This document shows positions 1 to 11,161 of a DNA stretch of 64,000 nt, one piece after another. The stretch's first letter is position 1. Each line of letters opens with the position of its first letter. The translations under genes and the position numbers were made by a program. Source of the DNA: Rhynchopus euleeides (lineage: Eukaryota; Euglenozoa; Diplonemea; Diplonemida; Diplonemidae); contig OY723290.1 in the NCBI GenBank assembly GCA_963210315.1, positions 868,001 through 932,000 of the forward strand, in the 5' to 3' direction. Under the pieces are notes generated by a model. That model was given only the letters and a program-made list of their open reading frames with translations, searched no databases and was not told the origin of the DNA.

Positions 1-359
1 TTCTTGATACGATCTGCAGAGGGGGCTATTCATCGATCGCGAGAAGACTAGCGGGTCAGCAGAACAAGGGGGGGAACCAACAGAGACGCGCCTTGAGCTC
101 GGTTCCTGGTCTCAAAACGACCAGGCAAAAAAAATCATACGGGGGCTCGAATGACAAAATGCTTGCAAGTTAGTGGCGGCCCGATACCAATTCAACTCGA
201 TGACAGGGGGCGGGATGGGGGGGTGGGGACAAATCACGCACATCGACGGGGCTAGGCAGACAGCCGACTTGCCGTGGCCACTTCAAAACAGGGGTTTGCA
301 AAGCCGGGGCTGGGGGGGGGGGGGGGGGCGACGGTTCAACCGAACCGGCTTGGCCCTGC
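1..359. other. Window start, no gene seen
   Basis: This stretch lies downstream of the NTF2-like gene. I see no supported coding region. It holds a long G homopolymer near 310-328, the first of many such tracts on the plus strand. Confidence 0.5.
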
Positions 360-1407
360 TCACATCACGCCGCCGTGCACCTTCATGAACATGTTGGTCA
401 CCTGTTGGGGGGTAGTGTGGTGTGTTGTGTTGCGGTTATATCATCTTGCATACCCAGCAGCTGCCGCCCTCCGGCATCAGGTGGAAGACGTCGATGAAGG
501 TGGAGGGGCGCTCCTCACCCATGAGCGTCATGGTGCCGTACACGTACACGAACATCCCGTTCGCGGGGGACGGGATGACGTCCATGCCCTGCAGCTCACG
601 CTTCGACACCTTCGGGAGGTAGTGAACCTTGTGCGCGATGTGCTGGGAGCCCTTGAACAGGTCCTGCCCGACAGTCAGGCACGACTGTTCGCGGAACAGC
701 TGCGTCAGGTTCTGGCGCTGGTCGGGGTTGTCAAGGAACTGGTAGAACTGTGTCACCACCTGCTGCGCCATCTGGTCCGCCTGCTGGAACTCAGGCCCCG
801 ACGCGGCACCCTGGGGCGCAGGCCCGCAGTCCTCGTCAATCTCACGGAACACGGCAGCACGGACAAACTGACCCGACTGGTCGCTGCACAGCAGGAACAT
901 GTCGGCAAACCGGAACGGGATCTGCATCTGCATCTGCTGGCTCTTCTGTGTCGGGGGAAGGGGTGCGGATGGGACACAACCCACACATCGCTTGGACATA
1001 CCACCGTCGACGCCTGTGTGTTCATCGTCCCGTTCACCACAACAAACATGCTGTTGCCAGGGAAGATCTGCACGCTGAGCCCCGAGAGATCACGGTCGCT
1101 CCCCTTGTGCATCTGCTGCAGACGCCCCAGGAGGGACGGGCCCTGTGGTGGTGGTGGGTGGTCACAGCTTCACGACGAAGCGCTACAACGGGCATACCTT
1201 GAAGCGGTCCGACGCCCCCTTCTGGAAGCAGGCGACAGACTCCCCACGGAAGGGAATCTGCGCGTGCTGGCCCCCGTCCATCGCCCCGTAGACGCTCTGC
1301 ACAAACCCGCGTGCCATGTTGGTCGCCTGCTCCTCAGGCTGACCGGCCAGGATGCATGGCGGGGGTGCCTCCGTGGTCGGCACCTTGCTAAGGTCGGGGA
1401 GGGCCAT
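360..1407 (-). CDS. Tandem NTF2-like domain protein (4 exons)
   Basis: Predicted exons on the minus strand are 1198-1407, 1002-1142, 454-945 and 360-401. All junctions are phase 0 and give 294 residues. Introns are 55, 56 and 52 nt with donors GTATGC, GTATGT and GTATGC. The product carries two NTF2-like folds. The first runs from about residue 25 (MARGFVQSVYGAMDGG) through FKGPSLLGRLQQMHKG to MFVVVNGTMN. The second runs from about residue 165 (QVVTQFYQFLDN) through FKGSQHIAHKV and MFVYVYGTM to the end. The last exon supplies the expected final strand and stops in HGGVM. NTF2 folds serve in Ran import (NTF2) or mRNA export (NXT/G3BP type). Two in tandem are unusual for classical NTF2, so the exact role is open. 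The ATG at 1407 precedes the domain directly, but an upstream exon cannot be excluded. Confidence 0.8.
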
Positions 1408-2947
1408 CCCGGCAACGTCTGTGTGTGCCCCGATCCTGACAGGGTGGTGTGGTGTGGCGTAGTGGGAGGCATGCCCGCGTGTTGCGTTGCAGAGTGCCTG
1501 CTCTTGGCATGGGGGGGCAGGGTGTGGGGGCGGGGGGAGGGAGGTTGCTTCATTTTTTGAAATGCATCGACCCGCATGCACATTCACACGTTAAGCTTTT
1601 TTTTCGTTTAGTGGCCGCACCGAGTAAACTCTGATGGCGGCCTCTGTGTGCGCATGCCCATGGCACAGATGTATACCGCACGCTCACCTTCATGTGAGTC
1701 ATTCTCTTCCTCTGTTCTCCCGCCCGCCAACCACACAGCCCGATGACATCTCTGATTTCTGTTGCTGCTGGTGGCAAGGTGTGGCAGCAGCAAAGAAAAT
1801 ACACATGCGACGAAACTACTCATGTTGGTGCCCGGCACGGGAGGCACTGGTCTGTTTGGAACACATCTCGGGTACAACTGAGGGCTCTGTCATGACATGA
1901 TTCAATCATGCACATACAACACGGCTTTTGAGTGGTTTTTCTTGGGTGAAAAATGCTTTGTATTTGATTCTCACGATATGCAGAACCGCGCATGTCGCAC
2001 GCTCGCAAAAAATAACCACCTCACACTGCGATGCGATGTGCAGAAGAAGGGCCAATGCTGGGAATGCATACATAGCCCCTAGAAGCAACCAATGAACGTG
2101 GGCCACACAGCGACAAGCTGAGATAGCAGGAACCGGCCGGCACTCAATACAACCGCAGGAAAACACACCAACATTGAGCGACTGAAGGAGCCGAATCAGG
2201 ACCTTGCCTTGTATTGCCGTTGCAAGCTGCCTGCGGGTACAAGGCGGAGGACCAGGGCAAGTGTATGCGTTGTGTGTTTTTCGTTTTGGTGCAGCAAGGA
2301 GAAGGAATAGACCTGAGAGAAGCCAACAGGAAGGCACCACACGGGTGGGGCGGGGGTGTATGTCCCAGGGATGCGGACCGCTGCGAGCCACCATGCACCG
2401 TTCTCGATACGATCCCTGGGAACTGCAGGCTGTGCCGCGTGAACAGGTTGTGTGTGAAATCGACCCGCAGTGGGGCGGGGCCAATGCGTGGGTGCCAGCA
2501 AAGGCCCGATGGCTCACAGCATCATTGTTGACAGGAAGGGCAGCAGAAGCCGGTGCGCGCTTTGAGGCAACGAATGCAACACAGCCTGTGCTAAAGTTGG
2601 TGGTCACAGCGGAAACAAAGTACGTCAGTGGCGCGGTAATATAGTCACATCAAAAAAGAAATCACACGGCCGTGAGAGAACTCGGACACGGCACAAAAAA
2701 GAAACAAAACGGATGAAAACGATGAAAATGGATGCACGTTACGGATTCTGAGAGCGCTTTGCTACAGGAAAGCGGCCCCACCACATGGCTAGGCCTGCGG
2801 AATATTGCCGTTCTTGGGATACTACTTGTTTGCCCGTTAGCATTTCTGTTTCTTGCGGTTTCGTCAACCAAGCAAGGACTGGCGTACGAAACACTAACAC
2901 CCTCGCCACCCTGCCGAGGCCCCAGTTCTTCCGTGCAGTCTCCTTCC
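1408..2947. other. Intergenic, no supported gene
   Basis: Open frames exist on both strands, the longest on the minus strand at 1906-2607. None shows a recognisable domain or a convincing composition. I do not call a gene here. Confidence 0.4.
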
Positions 2948-4498
2948 TCACGCAGTCGGGGGAAGCTTCGGCTTCGAGGTGTACCAGCAGCGCCCCAGCA
3001 GGAAGGCGGACATCCCCATGGACTCCTGCTCGTAGGCACACCTCCAGGACCCGCCGTGGAAGCCGTTCTGCACGAAGAACTCCGTGGGGGAGTTGAGGGG
3101 GACGGAGGGGCTTGCGGTGGACTTGGGGGAGGTCAGATCCCACACCAGCACCGCGGTGAGGAGGTGAGACACGGTGCTGGGCTCGAAGGCAGCCATCGGG
3201 GGGTGCCCCTGGAAGCCGTTCAGCGCGGCGTACGCAGCAGGCACGTGGCACACGGAGTCGGTGTACATCGGGGGGGCGACGGTTGCCGACGCCACCACAC
3301 CGTCCCTCCGGCACAGCATGATGCGCCACGACTGGAAGGTCTTGGCCAGGGCGTAGTTGGGCCCCTGGAAGTTGACAAGCCCGTTGGTGATGTAGACATC
3401 CCCCTTTGCGTTCTTCACCGGGGGGCGCGCGTTCACCTGGAACTTCAGAAGGCGCATGGGGCTGAGCTTCGACAGCAAGTCCGCCCCATCGTACCTCTTC
3501 TGGCTGTCGGCATGCGCCTCCTTGGAGATGGCGTGCACCACGCTGGGCGACCCGATGTAGGCCAGCTGCACCTTCTTCAGCGCCTTCACGGCAGCCTGCG
3601 AGATGACGTCACATGCAAGGGAGGCCCTGACGTGTGCCTCGCCGTCGAGGTAGATGTAGGACCCGAGAACGTAGTCTGTCACCCTCTGCGTGTGGATGCT
3701 GTTGAGCCCACGCAGGTTCCGGATCAGGTCGATCACCTCCGGGGTCTGCGTCAGCACATCCGCACCCAGCACCTCAGCGCCGTCCTTTGTGCCCTTCGGC
3801 ACCAGGAGCACGCCGTGGTAGTCCTCACCCTTCGCCACCTCCATCAGATCGGCAAGCTTCTTCCCGGGGCGGGCCACAGCCAGCACGTTGGCACCCAGCT
3901 TCAGCAGCGGCAGGGTGGGCCCTGCAGCGGAGGTGCCGCCCAGGATGACGAAGAGGCGCGTCGCGAGGAACTCCTGCAGGTCTGCCTCCGGCATGTCGAT
4001 AAACTCGGCGACGCTGTCGGCGACGCTGCTCTCAGCAGAGCCGTAGCGAGCCCACCCCTGCACGGCGTCCAGCAGCGCGGCCTTGTCGGACAGCACCTTG
4101 TCACCCAGGGGGACGTGGCAGCGGGGGGCAGCCTTGCCCTTGCCGCCGCATGCGATGACCTTGCAGCCGAGGGCGCCGCCCTCAGCCACGGCAAGGCTGC
4201 CCACCTCGGCAAGCGGGGTCTCGGAGGTGCCGCGGACAAAGTGGAACTGGCGGTAGGCCTCGGCGATGCCCTTCTCGGCGCTGTTGTACGCCTCGTCGTC
4301 GGTGGCGCCTGCCTGCAGGTCCGTCAGCTTCACGACGTGTGCCCCGTAGTTTCCGCGCCAGTTCTTCTCCTTGCGGATCGCAGATGCGGCGTCGGCAGAC
4401 AGGGGCTCAGCGGCGGCAGCCCAGACCTTCTTCCCGCTCGCCATGGTGCTGACCTTCCCATCGGTCGCCACCCACTGCACCCCCTGCGCGGCGGACAT
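2948..4498 (-). CDS. Conserved-looking protein with Rossmann-like motif
   Basis: This is a single uninterrupted 516-residue frame starting at the ATG at 4498. Composition and codon use look like real coding sequence. A hydrophobic strand followed by a glycine-rich turn (LFVILGGTSAAGP, residues about 182-194) resembles a nucleotide-binding Rossmann loop, and a basic segment AVARPGKKLADL follows it. There is no signal peptide or membrane segment. I do not recognise the family; an NAD(P)-binding or acyltransferase-like role would be a guess. The gene stands alone, with more than 2 kb of G-rich spacer upstream. Confidence 0.65.
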   Translation of the reverse strand: MSAAQGVQWVATDGKVSTMASGKKVWAAAAEPLSADAASAIRKEKNWRGNYGAHVVKLTDLQAGATDDEAYNSAEKGIAEAYRQFHFVRGTSETPLAEVGSLAVAEGGALGCKVIACGGKGKAAPRCHVPLGDKVLSDKAALLDAVQGWARYGSAESSVADSVAEFIDMPEADLQEFLATRLFVILGGTSAAGPTLPLLKLGANVLAVARPGKKLADLMEVAKGEDYHGVLLVPKGTKDGAEVLGADVLTQTPEVIDLIRNLRGLNSIHTQRVTDYVLGSYIYLDGEAHVRASLACDVISQAAVKALKKVQLAYIGSPSVVHAISKEAHADSQKRYDGADLLSKLSPMRLLKFQVNARPPVKNAKGDVYITNGLVNFQGPNYALAKTFQSWRIMLCRRDGVVASATVAPPMYTDSVCHVPAAYAALNGFQGHPPMAAFEPSTVSHLLTAVLVWDLTSPKSTASPSVPLNSPTEFFVQNGFHGGSWRCAYEQESMGMSAFLLGRCWYTSKPKLPPTA

Positions 4499-6559
4499 CT
4501 TCCACGTGTGGTGTGTGCGGTCTGCGGGGCATCGGCAAGGTGGGTGATGGCAACATCAGAGATGACGGACAACACATCTCCCACTGTGGTGTCGTGAGGC
4601 AAGAGATGAGGAGGGTGTGGGGGTGGGGGTGGGGGGTCGAGACGCCGCCGTGTCGGTTGGGTATTTTCCACTTAGTTCTAACGAGTCGGGAGCGAGAGGG
4701 AGAGGGAGAGAGGGAGGGGTTTAGGCAGAGATGCATGTGTAGAACAAGTATGGGCCGTCCTGGCACGTCCGTCACACAAAGGGGCGGGGGGGGGGGGGGG
4801 GGGCTGCTAACGTTCCCCTCGCACAATTTTTTTGTTCTGTTCCTTCCGGACTCAATGGCATCCTCCATACCCCATCCGCCTCACCTCTACACCCTCGCTC
4901 CCCAGCACCCCGCGGCACATTCGTTCTCTTCCCACACGGTACACCACACAAGTCCCTCACAGCTTCCTTTGTTTTGCCGTTGCACTCCAAAAAACACTAT
5001 TTCCAGGGGGGGGGGGGGGGGGGCCTTGGCAAGGCTTTTGTTCGGGAAAACACCTGCAATGCGTACTGAACTGGGTGTTTTTCTCCCATGCGGTTTACAT
5101 CCCGGGGTGAGGGGAAACTCCGCTGCCTCAAGAGGTACTTACGTTACCGCTGGGCCCCCGCAGGCCGGTCACCAACCCTTTCGCTACGTGTAGGTCGTCC
5201 TAAGCGGACTCGAATACTAGTTAGCTCACACACACACACACAGCCATCCTACACACAACGCCAACGTAACACGCTTGCCAAAGCACAGTGTGCATGTGGG
5301 CGGTGTGGGAGAATGCGGGAGTAAGATATCCCAGGGATTTGGGGTGGAGGAGAGAGAGAGAGAGAGAGAGAGAGGGCTATCGCTCGAAAGCGCAGAAAGA
5401 AAAGTAGAAGCGGTTGCCGATGTGGCACGGTTGGAAGGCACGCCCTGTGACCCCCTCCCCCCTGTTGCATCCATGCAGGCAGGCCGCTGCTCCCCGTTGT
5501 TCTCCACCATATTTAGAGGGGCTGCCGTTAGGACAGGCTAGAACAAAAACACAGTCGCGCATGCAACCCTGATGAAGCAGCCACCTCTCAAGGAAGGCTC
5601 TGTTGTTGTAAGCACAGCGCCTCCCTTTGAAGTATCCGTCAGGTGGATCACCGGGTGGGAGAGAACCGGTGTGAGGCGCTTGAGTGATCCCTTTGAGGGT
5701 GTCAATCGCACGGGGGGAGGGGGGGAGCAGCTGTGTGAGAGTGTATGGGAGGGGAAGGCGGTGCCTACGATGTGTCAAAGATAGACCGTGTCACTTTGTG
5801 CAACCGGTGGGAGGAGGGGGGGGGGGGAAGGGGTACCGCAACAAGGCGAGAAGCTCTCGCTCCGCCATAACACCCACCCACCACCAAGAGATGGGTGATG
5901 TGCCCTGCAAAGCTGTCGTCCGCGACGGGAGGGGGGGGTTGGATAGTAAGGTAGAAGGATCAAGGCTGATCTCCCTTCACTCGTTATGCAGGTTGTCCGA
6001 TATCCAGTGATATACTGCCCGCAAAGGGGAGGGGGGGGGGTAACGTAGCTAAAAGGTTAAAGTGATCACCCAGCTGGCAAGATTCAAACAGAAGGCAACC
6101 ACAAATATACACGACATGTGTGCTGGCCTGGCAGCAAGACTACAAAAAAATCACAACGAACCGGATATACTGTACCGTGCAATGGGATAGCAAATGCACC
6201 GCAACTCAGGGCCAGCAGAACAGGATGATAGCAAAAAAATAGATCAGGCGTTTGTTTGTGCGCCAAACCCGGCCAAAAAAAACGGCTGCTGGCGGACCTC
6301 TTTTCATTTTGGGAGAAAACCGTGTCGGCACGCCATGGCGGCACCATCAAAACCGCCCCTCCTCCTCCTCCTGTGGCTCGCTACAGGAGTTCCTCCAACA
6401 AAACCACAACACGCAATGTGGAGAAAACACGAGAGAAAAAAGCTGAGATGATCACGAGACAACGAGCCCAGCCTCTCCCTCACCCTTTTCGCTCAAATGT
6501 GCACCTGGGAGGGGGGAGGGGAGGGGGGGGAGACGAGGAGGGCCACAGTCCCCGACAGC
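4499..6559. other. G-rich intergenic spacer with microsatellite
   Basis: Several G homopolymers of 10-18 nt occur (near 4783-4803, 5007-5023 and 5815-5827). An (AG)n tract lies at about 5349-5374 and a short (CA)n tract at 5226-5242. No coding region is supported. Confidence 0.5.
5349..5374. repeat. (AG)n microsatellite
   Basis: A run of alternating A and G, read directly from the sequence, lies within the intergenic spacer. Confidence 0.9.
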
Positions 6560-8692
6560 TTAGCTAGGGCTGGCCCCGCTGGGGCCTGGCGGGACAGGCA
6601 AGAGCGTGGCACCCCCCCCCTCCCCACCCCTTCCTCCCACCCCACTGACCCCTCCATTCACCCCCTCCCCTGCGTGAAGTGTGAAGGGGGTGGCAGCCCA
6701 TGGCAGGTTACTTACTTGCCCAGCACCGTTCGTTCTCACGAGCACCTTCTGCGACATAGGACAGCGAAGGGTATAGTTTCCCAACAAGCTCGTAGAGTGG
6801 GAGGGCCAGGGCACGGAGAAACCCGAGCGAGCCGTCGGTGCCAGAGACGTCGCGTGTCCTGTCAAAGATAGGCGTGACCTCCATTCCGAGTTGCCGTTCC
6901 TTGTCGCCTTGACAGTAGAACTCCTCCTGGACAAGGGTGCCCCACTTTTCCGCCATGTGGGTCGGCTTGGATAGGTTTGAGATGTCGGCACACTTCAGCA
7001 GAATTTGCATCCGCAGCAGCTTGCTGGTCGACGGGGGCTCGCCGATGAGATCTGCCGCCTCCTTGACATACACGCCGTGGTCCTTCATGTCGGTTGCCAG
7101 AATACAGCTGATCATCTCACGCCAGATCTTCTGCGTCCCTTCGCCCACCTTATCCAAGACCTGGAAGTCTGTCAACACTTGGATCGCCACGTTGCAGTGG
7201 TGGATCTCCAGCACGCTGTGCACATCGCTTGATGTCGTCTCCAGCAGAATGCTCGAAGGGTGCTTGCTTTTGAGATGGAATTGCTGCAGGTATAGAGGGC
7301 CAAAGGGGGGTGGGTTTGCATCTTTGCAAAAACAACAACAACACCTGCCGGAGTCCCTGCTGCAGCAGGGTCGCAACCCGGATTTCCAACCAGGGTTCCC
7401 AAGCAAGAAGGGGAAACAAAGAGCGACATAATGAAGCCAACACGTGGCGTGCGTGAGGGTACATACATTGTTCAGCCCATGGTGGTCTGCGTCGTGGAAC
7501 ATGGCTGCGACCATCAGGGTGAGCATCTGTGAGAGCGAGTGTGGCACACACCTGCAGCAAAAGACGTGCATACCTCCACTGAGGTGAAGTGTTCCCTGAG
7601 CCCGCCTTTCGTGAGGAAGCCGTAGACGGCATGTGTCACGTCAAAGCAGTGTGCGAAGTTGTGGTAGGGCACGTTGCGGTATGTGGTGCGCAGGGCAAGG
7701 CAGAGTTTTGTGATCTGCTCCACCCCGAACCCGAACTCGGTGATGAACCCCAAGTCGGTCCACATCTGCACGAACATCGGGACGAGCAGATCGCGCCGGT
7801 TGTGGTCGTTGTGGTAGTCCAGAACGTCGAATGTGGTGACATCCCGCAACGCCTCTGTCTCTGCAGGGCTGGGCTTCAGGCTGAGGGAGATGTGCGTCGA
7901 CACATCGCTCGATCGCAGCTGCAGCACCTCCTCCTGGAAGTGTGCGACGGAGGGGCGTCGCGTGTCGAGCAGCGCGTTGGCACGCACACCACCGGGGCGC
8001 GAGAGCCCGTTCATCGCCCGCAGGAGGGCGCTCGATTCCTGCTCCGCCCACCGGTTGAACTGCGTCGCACTGCTGTTCCACAAGAAGACAGACGCAAGGA
8101 GCGTCATCTCGCGCAGATCTGTCTCGTCACTGTCGGTGAACCCCACACTCCGCCCCCCGTCGCACTTGTTGAGCAGCTGCACCACACCAATGACCTCCTG
8201 CTCGCCGCTGGGGGACATCTTCTCATGCGACAAGATGGGCAGGCACAGAACGCTCTTCGTGCGGAACCCTGTCCGTGAGTCAAACTCTGGGTTGAAGTAT
8301 TGGCAGGCGTAAGCATCCTTCACGTTGAGGGGCACGGCGTTGGCTGCAACGTAGCCAGCAATGCCCTTGCTTTTGGGGACGCGGAAGGACGTGTTTTCGT
8401 CCTGCCCGCTGAGTGCCAACGACACGAGGCCGCCATGCTCTGCGTCGACAAGAAACAGTGAGCTCGCCTCGCACTTGACCAACTGCCGCGCCTTCTGAAG
8501 AATGAACTCGATTGTCTCTTTGATGTCAGCGCTCATGCCCGCCTCCTTGGCCAGCTCTGTGAAGAGCTTGTTGCGCTCATTGAGGCGGTGGTCCTTTTCA
8601 GATGCTTGCCGCAGGGTCCGCTCTGCAAGGCATTTCCCGACACACACGCCTGCACCCACCCCGAGCACGAGGCCCGCTGGGAACCCGTTCAT
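6560..8692 (-). CDS. GAF-domain 3',5'-cyclic nucleotide phosphodiesterase
   Basis: Predicted exons are 7574-8692, 7467-7526, 6716-7283 and 6560-6585, giving about 590 residues. Residues 3-23 are hydrophobic and could anchor the protein in a membrane. A GAF domain spans about 55-200 (SSLFLVDAEHGG, GIAGYVA, GVVQLLNK). The class I PDE catalytic domain follows, with HNFAHCFDVTHA at about 344 and FHDADHHGLNN encoded mainly by the 60-nt second exon. It continues with SVLEIHHC, ILATDMKDH and CADISN, so the metal-binding His and Asp residues are present. The position normally holding the invariant purine-binding Gln (QxGF context) reads SLGFL. The product would hydrolyse cAMP and/or cGMP under GAF control. 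Introns 1 and 2 are 47 and 183 nt. The last junction (GTAAGT donor, tiny terminal exon) is the least certain; reading through would end the protein three codons later. Confidence 0.88.
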
Positions 8693-9236
8693 GGCTGCCC
8701 TGACGGATGTAACGTGGAGTGGCGTGGGTGGCAGCTGTAGCTTTGCAGTGCAGTGTTCTAAACTTGTTGCACAGGCGGGGGGGGGGGGGGCACAACTAGT
8801 TACCTCACTCGTCAAACGAGAAACTAGGGCGCAAAGGGTACAGGAACAGGAAATGTACTGTACGGCTTCTCATTCACCCAACGGTGTGGTACGATCAAGC
8901 AAATCAGAGATTCTTCATAACGGCACTGCCAAGAGTTTTTCTCGAAGTTGATTTCGAGCAAAATCAGGTGGAAGAATCAGACTGTCCGGGCCGAGAGCGC
9001 CCGATACAGGTACACAACCAAAGCCAAAACGTACGACACAGCATGTTGGAGCTTCTCCAGCTGGAGGCTCTCCCCTTTCCTGGCGGAGAGATAAGCCACA
9101 GGTGGGAGAGACAAGGAAAGAACAAACGAGAGCTACTGTCGGGTGTAGACCGCCCGACACAGGGTACACAACCAAAGCCAGGCCCTACACCGCAAAGGAG
9201 TGTTGCTTCTGTTCGCTACGTTGGTTCTGTATGTGC
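8693..9236. repeat. Spacer with 3'-flank repeat of DUF4116 copies 1 and 5
   Basis: About 9049-9236 closely matches 33104-33291, just downstream of the fifth DUF4116 gene. Both contain CTGGCGGAGAGATAAGCCAC. Copies 2-4 have a different 3' flank. The rest of the interval holds a G homopolymer (about 8778-8789) and no supported gene. Confidence 0.7.
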
Positions 9237-10868
9237 TCACACTGCTGCCTCCTCCTGCAAGCAACGTTGCAGAGCGGGGCTCGCATACGATACATTCTGT
9301 GGGTTGGCACGCACCGCTTGGAGTGCGACCTCGCGGTCCGCCTGCAGATCTGCACTTGCGAAGGCAAGCAATGCAGTGTTCGATCCTTCTGAGAATGCTG
9401 CCAGCGCCGCCTGCCTGTCACCGCGCACATGTTCGCCTGCATACATGAAGTTCTCGGGATCCTCGCGGATGGCAGGCAGGGCAACCTGTACGTCGTCACG
9501 CAGTGCATCGGGAAGGGTGCAGAAGCAGGTGGTGCCGTCTTCAGTGGCCCGCAATGCGATATCCCTGTCATCGCGTAGCGCATCTGCAATGTGGGTGTAC
9601 GCACGGTCGTCGTGCTTGACTGCCATCAGGACCACCTGTTTGTCCCCTCGCAGCTCTTCGCTCAGATACTGAAACTGTCTGGAGTTCGACTGGACAGCCT
9701 TCATGGCAACCTCTTTGTCACTGCGGAATGACATGCTCATGTCCTGCAGCGACGCGCCATTCTCGAGAGCCTCCAGTGCCAGGCCCTTGTCCGCTCGCAA
9801 CTCCTCACTCATACACTGCACTGCGTCTCTGGCGTAGTTGCTCTTGCGCTGCTGAAGCCTGTAGAGAGCCTCCAGGAAGATATCTTTATCACCGCGCAGC
9901 TCCTCACTCATACATTGCAGCACGTGGCTGGGATGACACCTCCGGAAAGCCTGCAGGACCACATCTTTGTCGCCGCGCAGCTCCTCACTCATGTACTGGA
10001 ATTCTAACCAAACTCCGTCTGCGGCGATTGCATGAAGGGCCACCTCTTTGTCTCCACGAAGTGCCGGACTGAGGTCTCTGTACCTCAGCTTGCCGCCGTG
10101 GCAAAGATCCGTTAGCATTGCGGTGCCCCCCCAGGACACCGCATCTCTCACGATTCCCGGACAGAGGGTGCCGTCGTAGATATCAATTTCGCATGGGAAT
10201 GCGTGGTCCATCGCCATCATCACCACATCCTTGTCGTCACGAAGGGTCGGGCTGACGTCCTTGAGGGCAATTTTCTGCCCCTCCAGTGCACCCAGAACGA
10301 AAGCCTTGTCACTGAGGCACATCTCCCTGTTCGGGAAATCCGGGGGCACTGAAGTAGGGCCGTGAACGGCAGGCTTCAAAGAGGCGAACACAAAATCGGC
10401 ATCGCGACGCAGGGCAGGACTAGCAAGGGAGAAGCATTCGGGACGAAGCTGCACGAGCTGCTGCATCACCTCCTTGTCGTCGTACAGAGACGGAGGCACC
10501 CAGTGCAGCGAAAAGGGCGCACAAAAAGTGGTCACACCACGTTCCAGCATCGCCAGCACGCACTCACGCCGCATCCGTGCCCACAGCGGTATGTCGTCCA
10601 TGGTGGTCTCGCCGTTGCGCAGGTTTTCAACAAACTTCCGCACACCGCGTTCGACCTGAATCCGGCACCCACCCGAGAAGGCAGCGATGCTGCTGACAGC
10701 CTCCCCATCGTCACACGCCACACGCTGCCCGCCCACACTCAGCTCCACGTCGTCACCGAAGCCGAAGGCCTCCCCGCACTGCCGCTTCACAGCAGACAGT
10801 GTTGCATCTGCCTCGATCGGCACAGCCTCTTCCCGCCCTGCCAGCTTGTCGACCGCAAACACCTCCAT
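9237..10868 (-). CDS. Ubiquitin-like/DUF4116-repeat protein, copy 1
   Basis: This is a single-exon 543-residue protein starting at the ATG at 10868. Residues about 1-75 fit a ubiquitin-like beta-grasp: a charged hairpin, a helix around LSAVKRQCGEAFG, then VELSVGGQRV and a final GGCRIQV strand. This fold call is inferred from pattern only. The rest is tandem leucine-rich helical repeats of about 25-45 residues centred on LRGDKEVVL-type motifs, diagnostic of DUF4116. The function of DUF4116 proteins is not established. This copy differs from copies 2-5 in lacking the basic Lys/Arg/Gly linker after residue 110, and it has one fewer repeat. snoRNA units lie about 130-390 bp upstream on the same strand. 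The reverse-complement start context ends in CACAG shortly before the ATG, which would suit a 5'-UTR intron carrying the snoRNAs. Confidence 0.85.
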   Translation of the reverse strand: MEVFAVDKLAGREEAVPIEADATLSAVKRQCGEAFGFGDDVELSVGGQRVACDDGEAVSSIAAFSGGCRIQVERGVRKFVENLRNGETTMDDIPLWARMRRECVLAMLERGVTTFCAPFSLHWVPPSLYDDKEVMQQLVQLRPECFSLASPALRRDADFVFASLKPAVHGPTSVPPDFPNREMCLSDKAFVLGALEGQKIALKDVSPTLRDDKDVVMMAMDHAFPCEIDIYDGTLCPGIVRDAVSWGGTAMLTDLCHGGKLRYRDLSPALRGDKEVALHAIAADGVWLEFQYMSEELRGDKDVVLQAFRRCHPSHVLQCMSEELRGDKDIFLEALYRLQQRKSNYARDAVQCMSEELRADKGLALEALENGASLQDMSMSFRSDKEVAMKAVQSNSRQFQYLSEELRGDKQVVLMAVKHDDRAYTHIADALRDDRDIALRATEDGTTCFCTLPDALRDDVQVALPAIREDPENFMYAGEHVRGDRQAALAAFSEGSNTALLAFASADLQADREVALQAVRANPQNVSYASPALQRCLQEEAAV

Positions 10869-10997
10869 TGCTGCTGTGGTGTGCCGTGTGTGGCTGCTTC
10901 TTCTCCGTCACCTGGTGTCTGGTGGGTGGTGTGTGTGTGCACAGTGGCTTGCCTTGAGTTTTCTGCGTTGCCACCATTCGGGTAGCGGGTGGTGGTG

Positions 10998-11099
10998 TGT
11001 CTCAGCCAGGGATAACTGTCAAATGGTGTAGAATCAACCGCCGCAGCGCTCATAGGGGGAAAGAAGTGTATTCTTGATAAGAGTTTGTCATCATGAACC
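10998..11099 (-). ncRNA. C/D-box snoRNA, type A (A1)
   Basis: Read on the minus strand, box C ATGATGA lies at 11088-11094 and box D CTGA at 11002-11005. The 12-13 nt directly upstream of box D (CAGTTATCCCTGG) are complementary to LSU rRNA CCAGGGAUAACUG. An internal segment CTATGAGCGCT can pair, with one G-U, to AGCGUUCAUAG about 25 nt further along the same rRNA. It precedes a weak D'/C' pair. Confidence 0.75.
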
Positions 11100-11161
11100 A
11101 TTGCAGCGGACGTGGCCCTCACACATCACACTCTCTCGCATGTGCCTCCCACCAGACACAC

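Noticed and set aside
274..1560. 428-codon plus-strand frame
   Set aside because: It is the antisense shadow of the NTF2-like gene, whose domains, splice sites and phases all fit the minus strand.
1906..2607. 233-codon minus-strand frame
   Set aside because: It is long but has no domain, irregular composition and no supporting splice or start context.
2732..4597. 621-codon plus-strand frame
   Set aside because: It lies wholly opposite the 516-residue minus-strand gene. Its composition (rich in His, Arg, Gly and Val) is typical of an antisense frame in GC-rich coding DNA.
11001..11060. Plus-strand similarity to LSU rRNA (CCAGGGATAACTG, AGCGCTCATAG) as an rRNA fragment
   Set aside because: Only the two short guide-complementary blocks match. 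The spacer between them does not, and boxes C and D are in the right places on the opposite strand, so a guide RNA explains it better.
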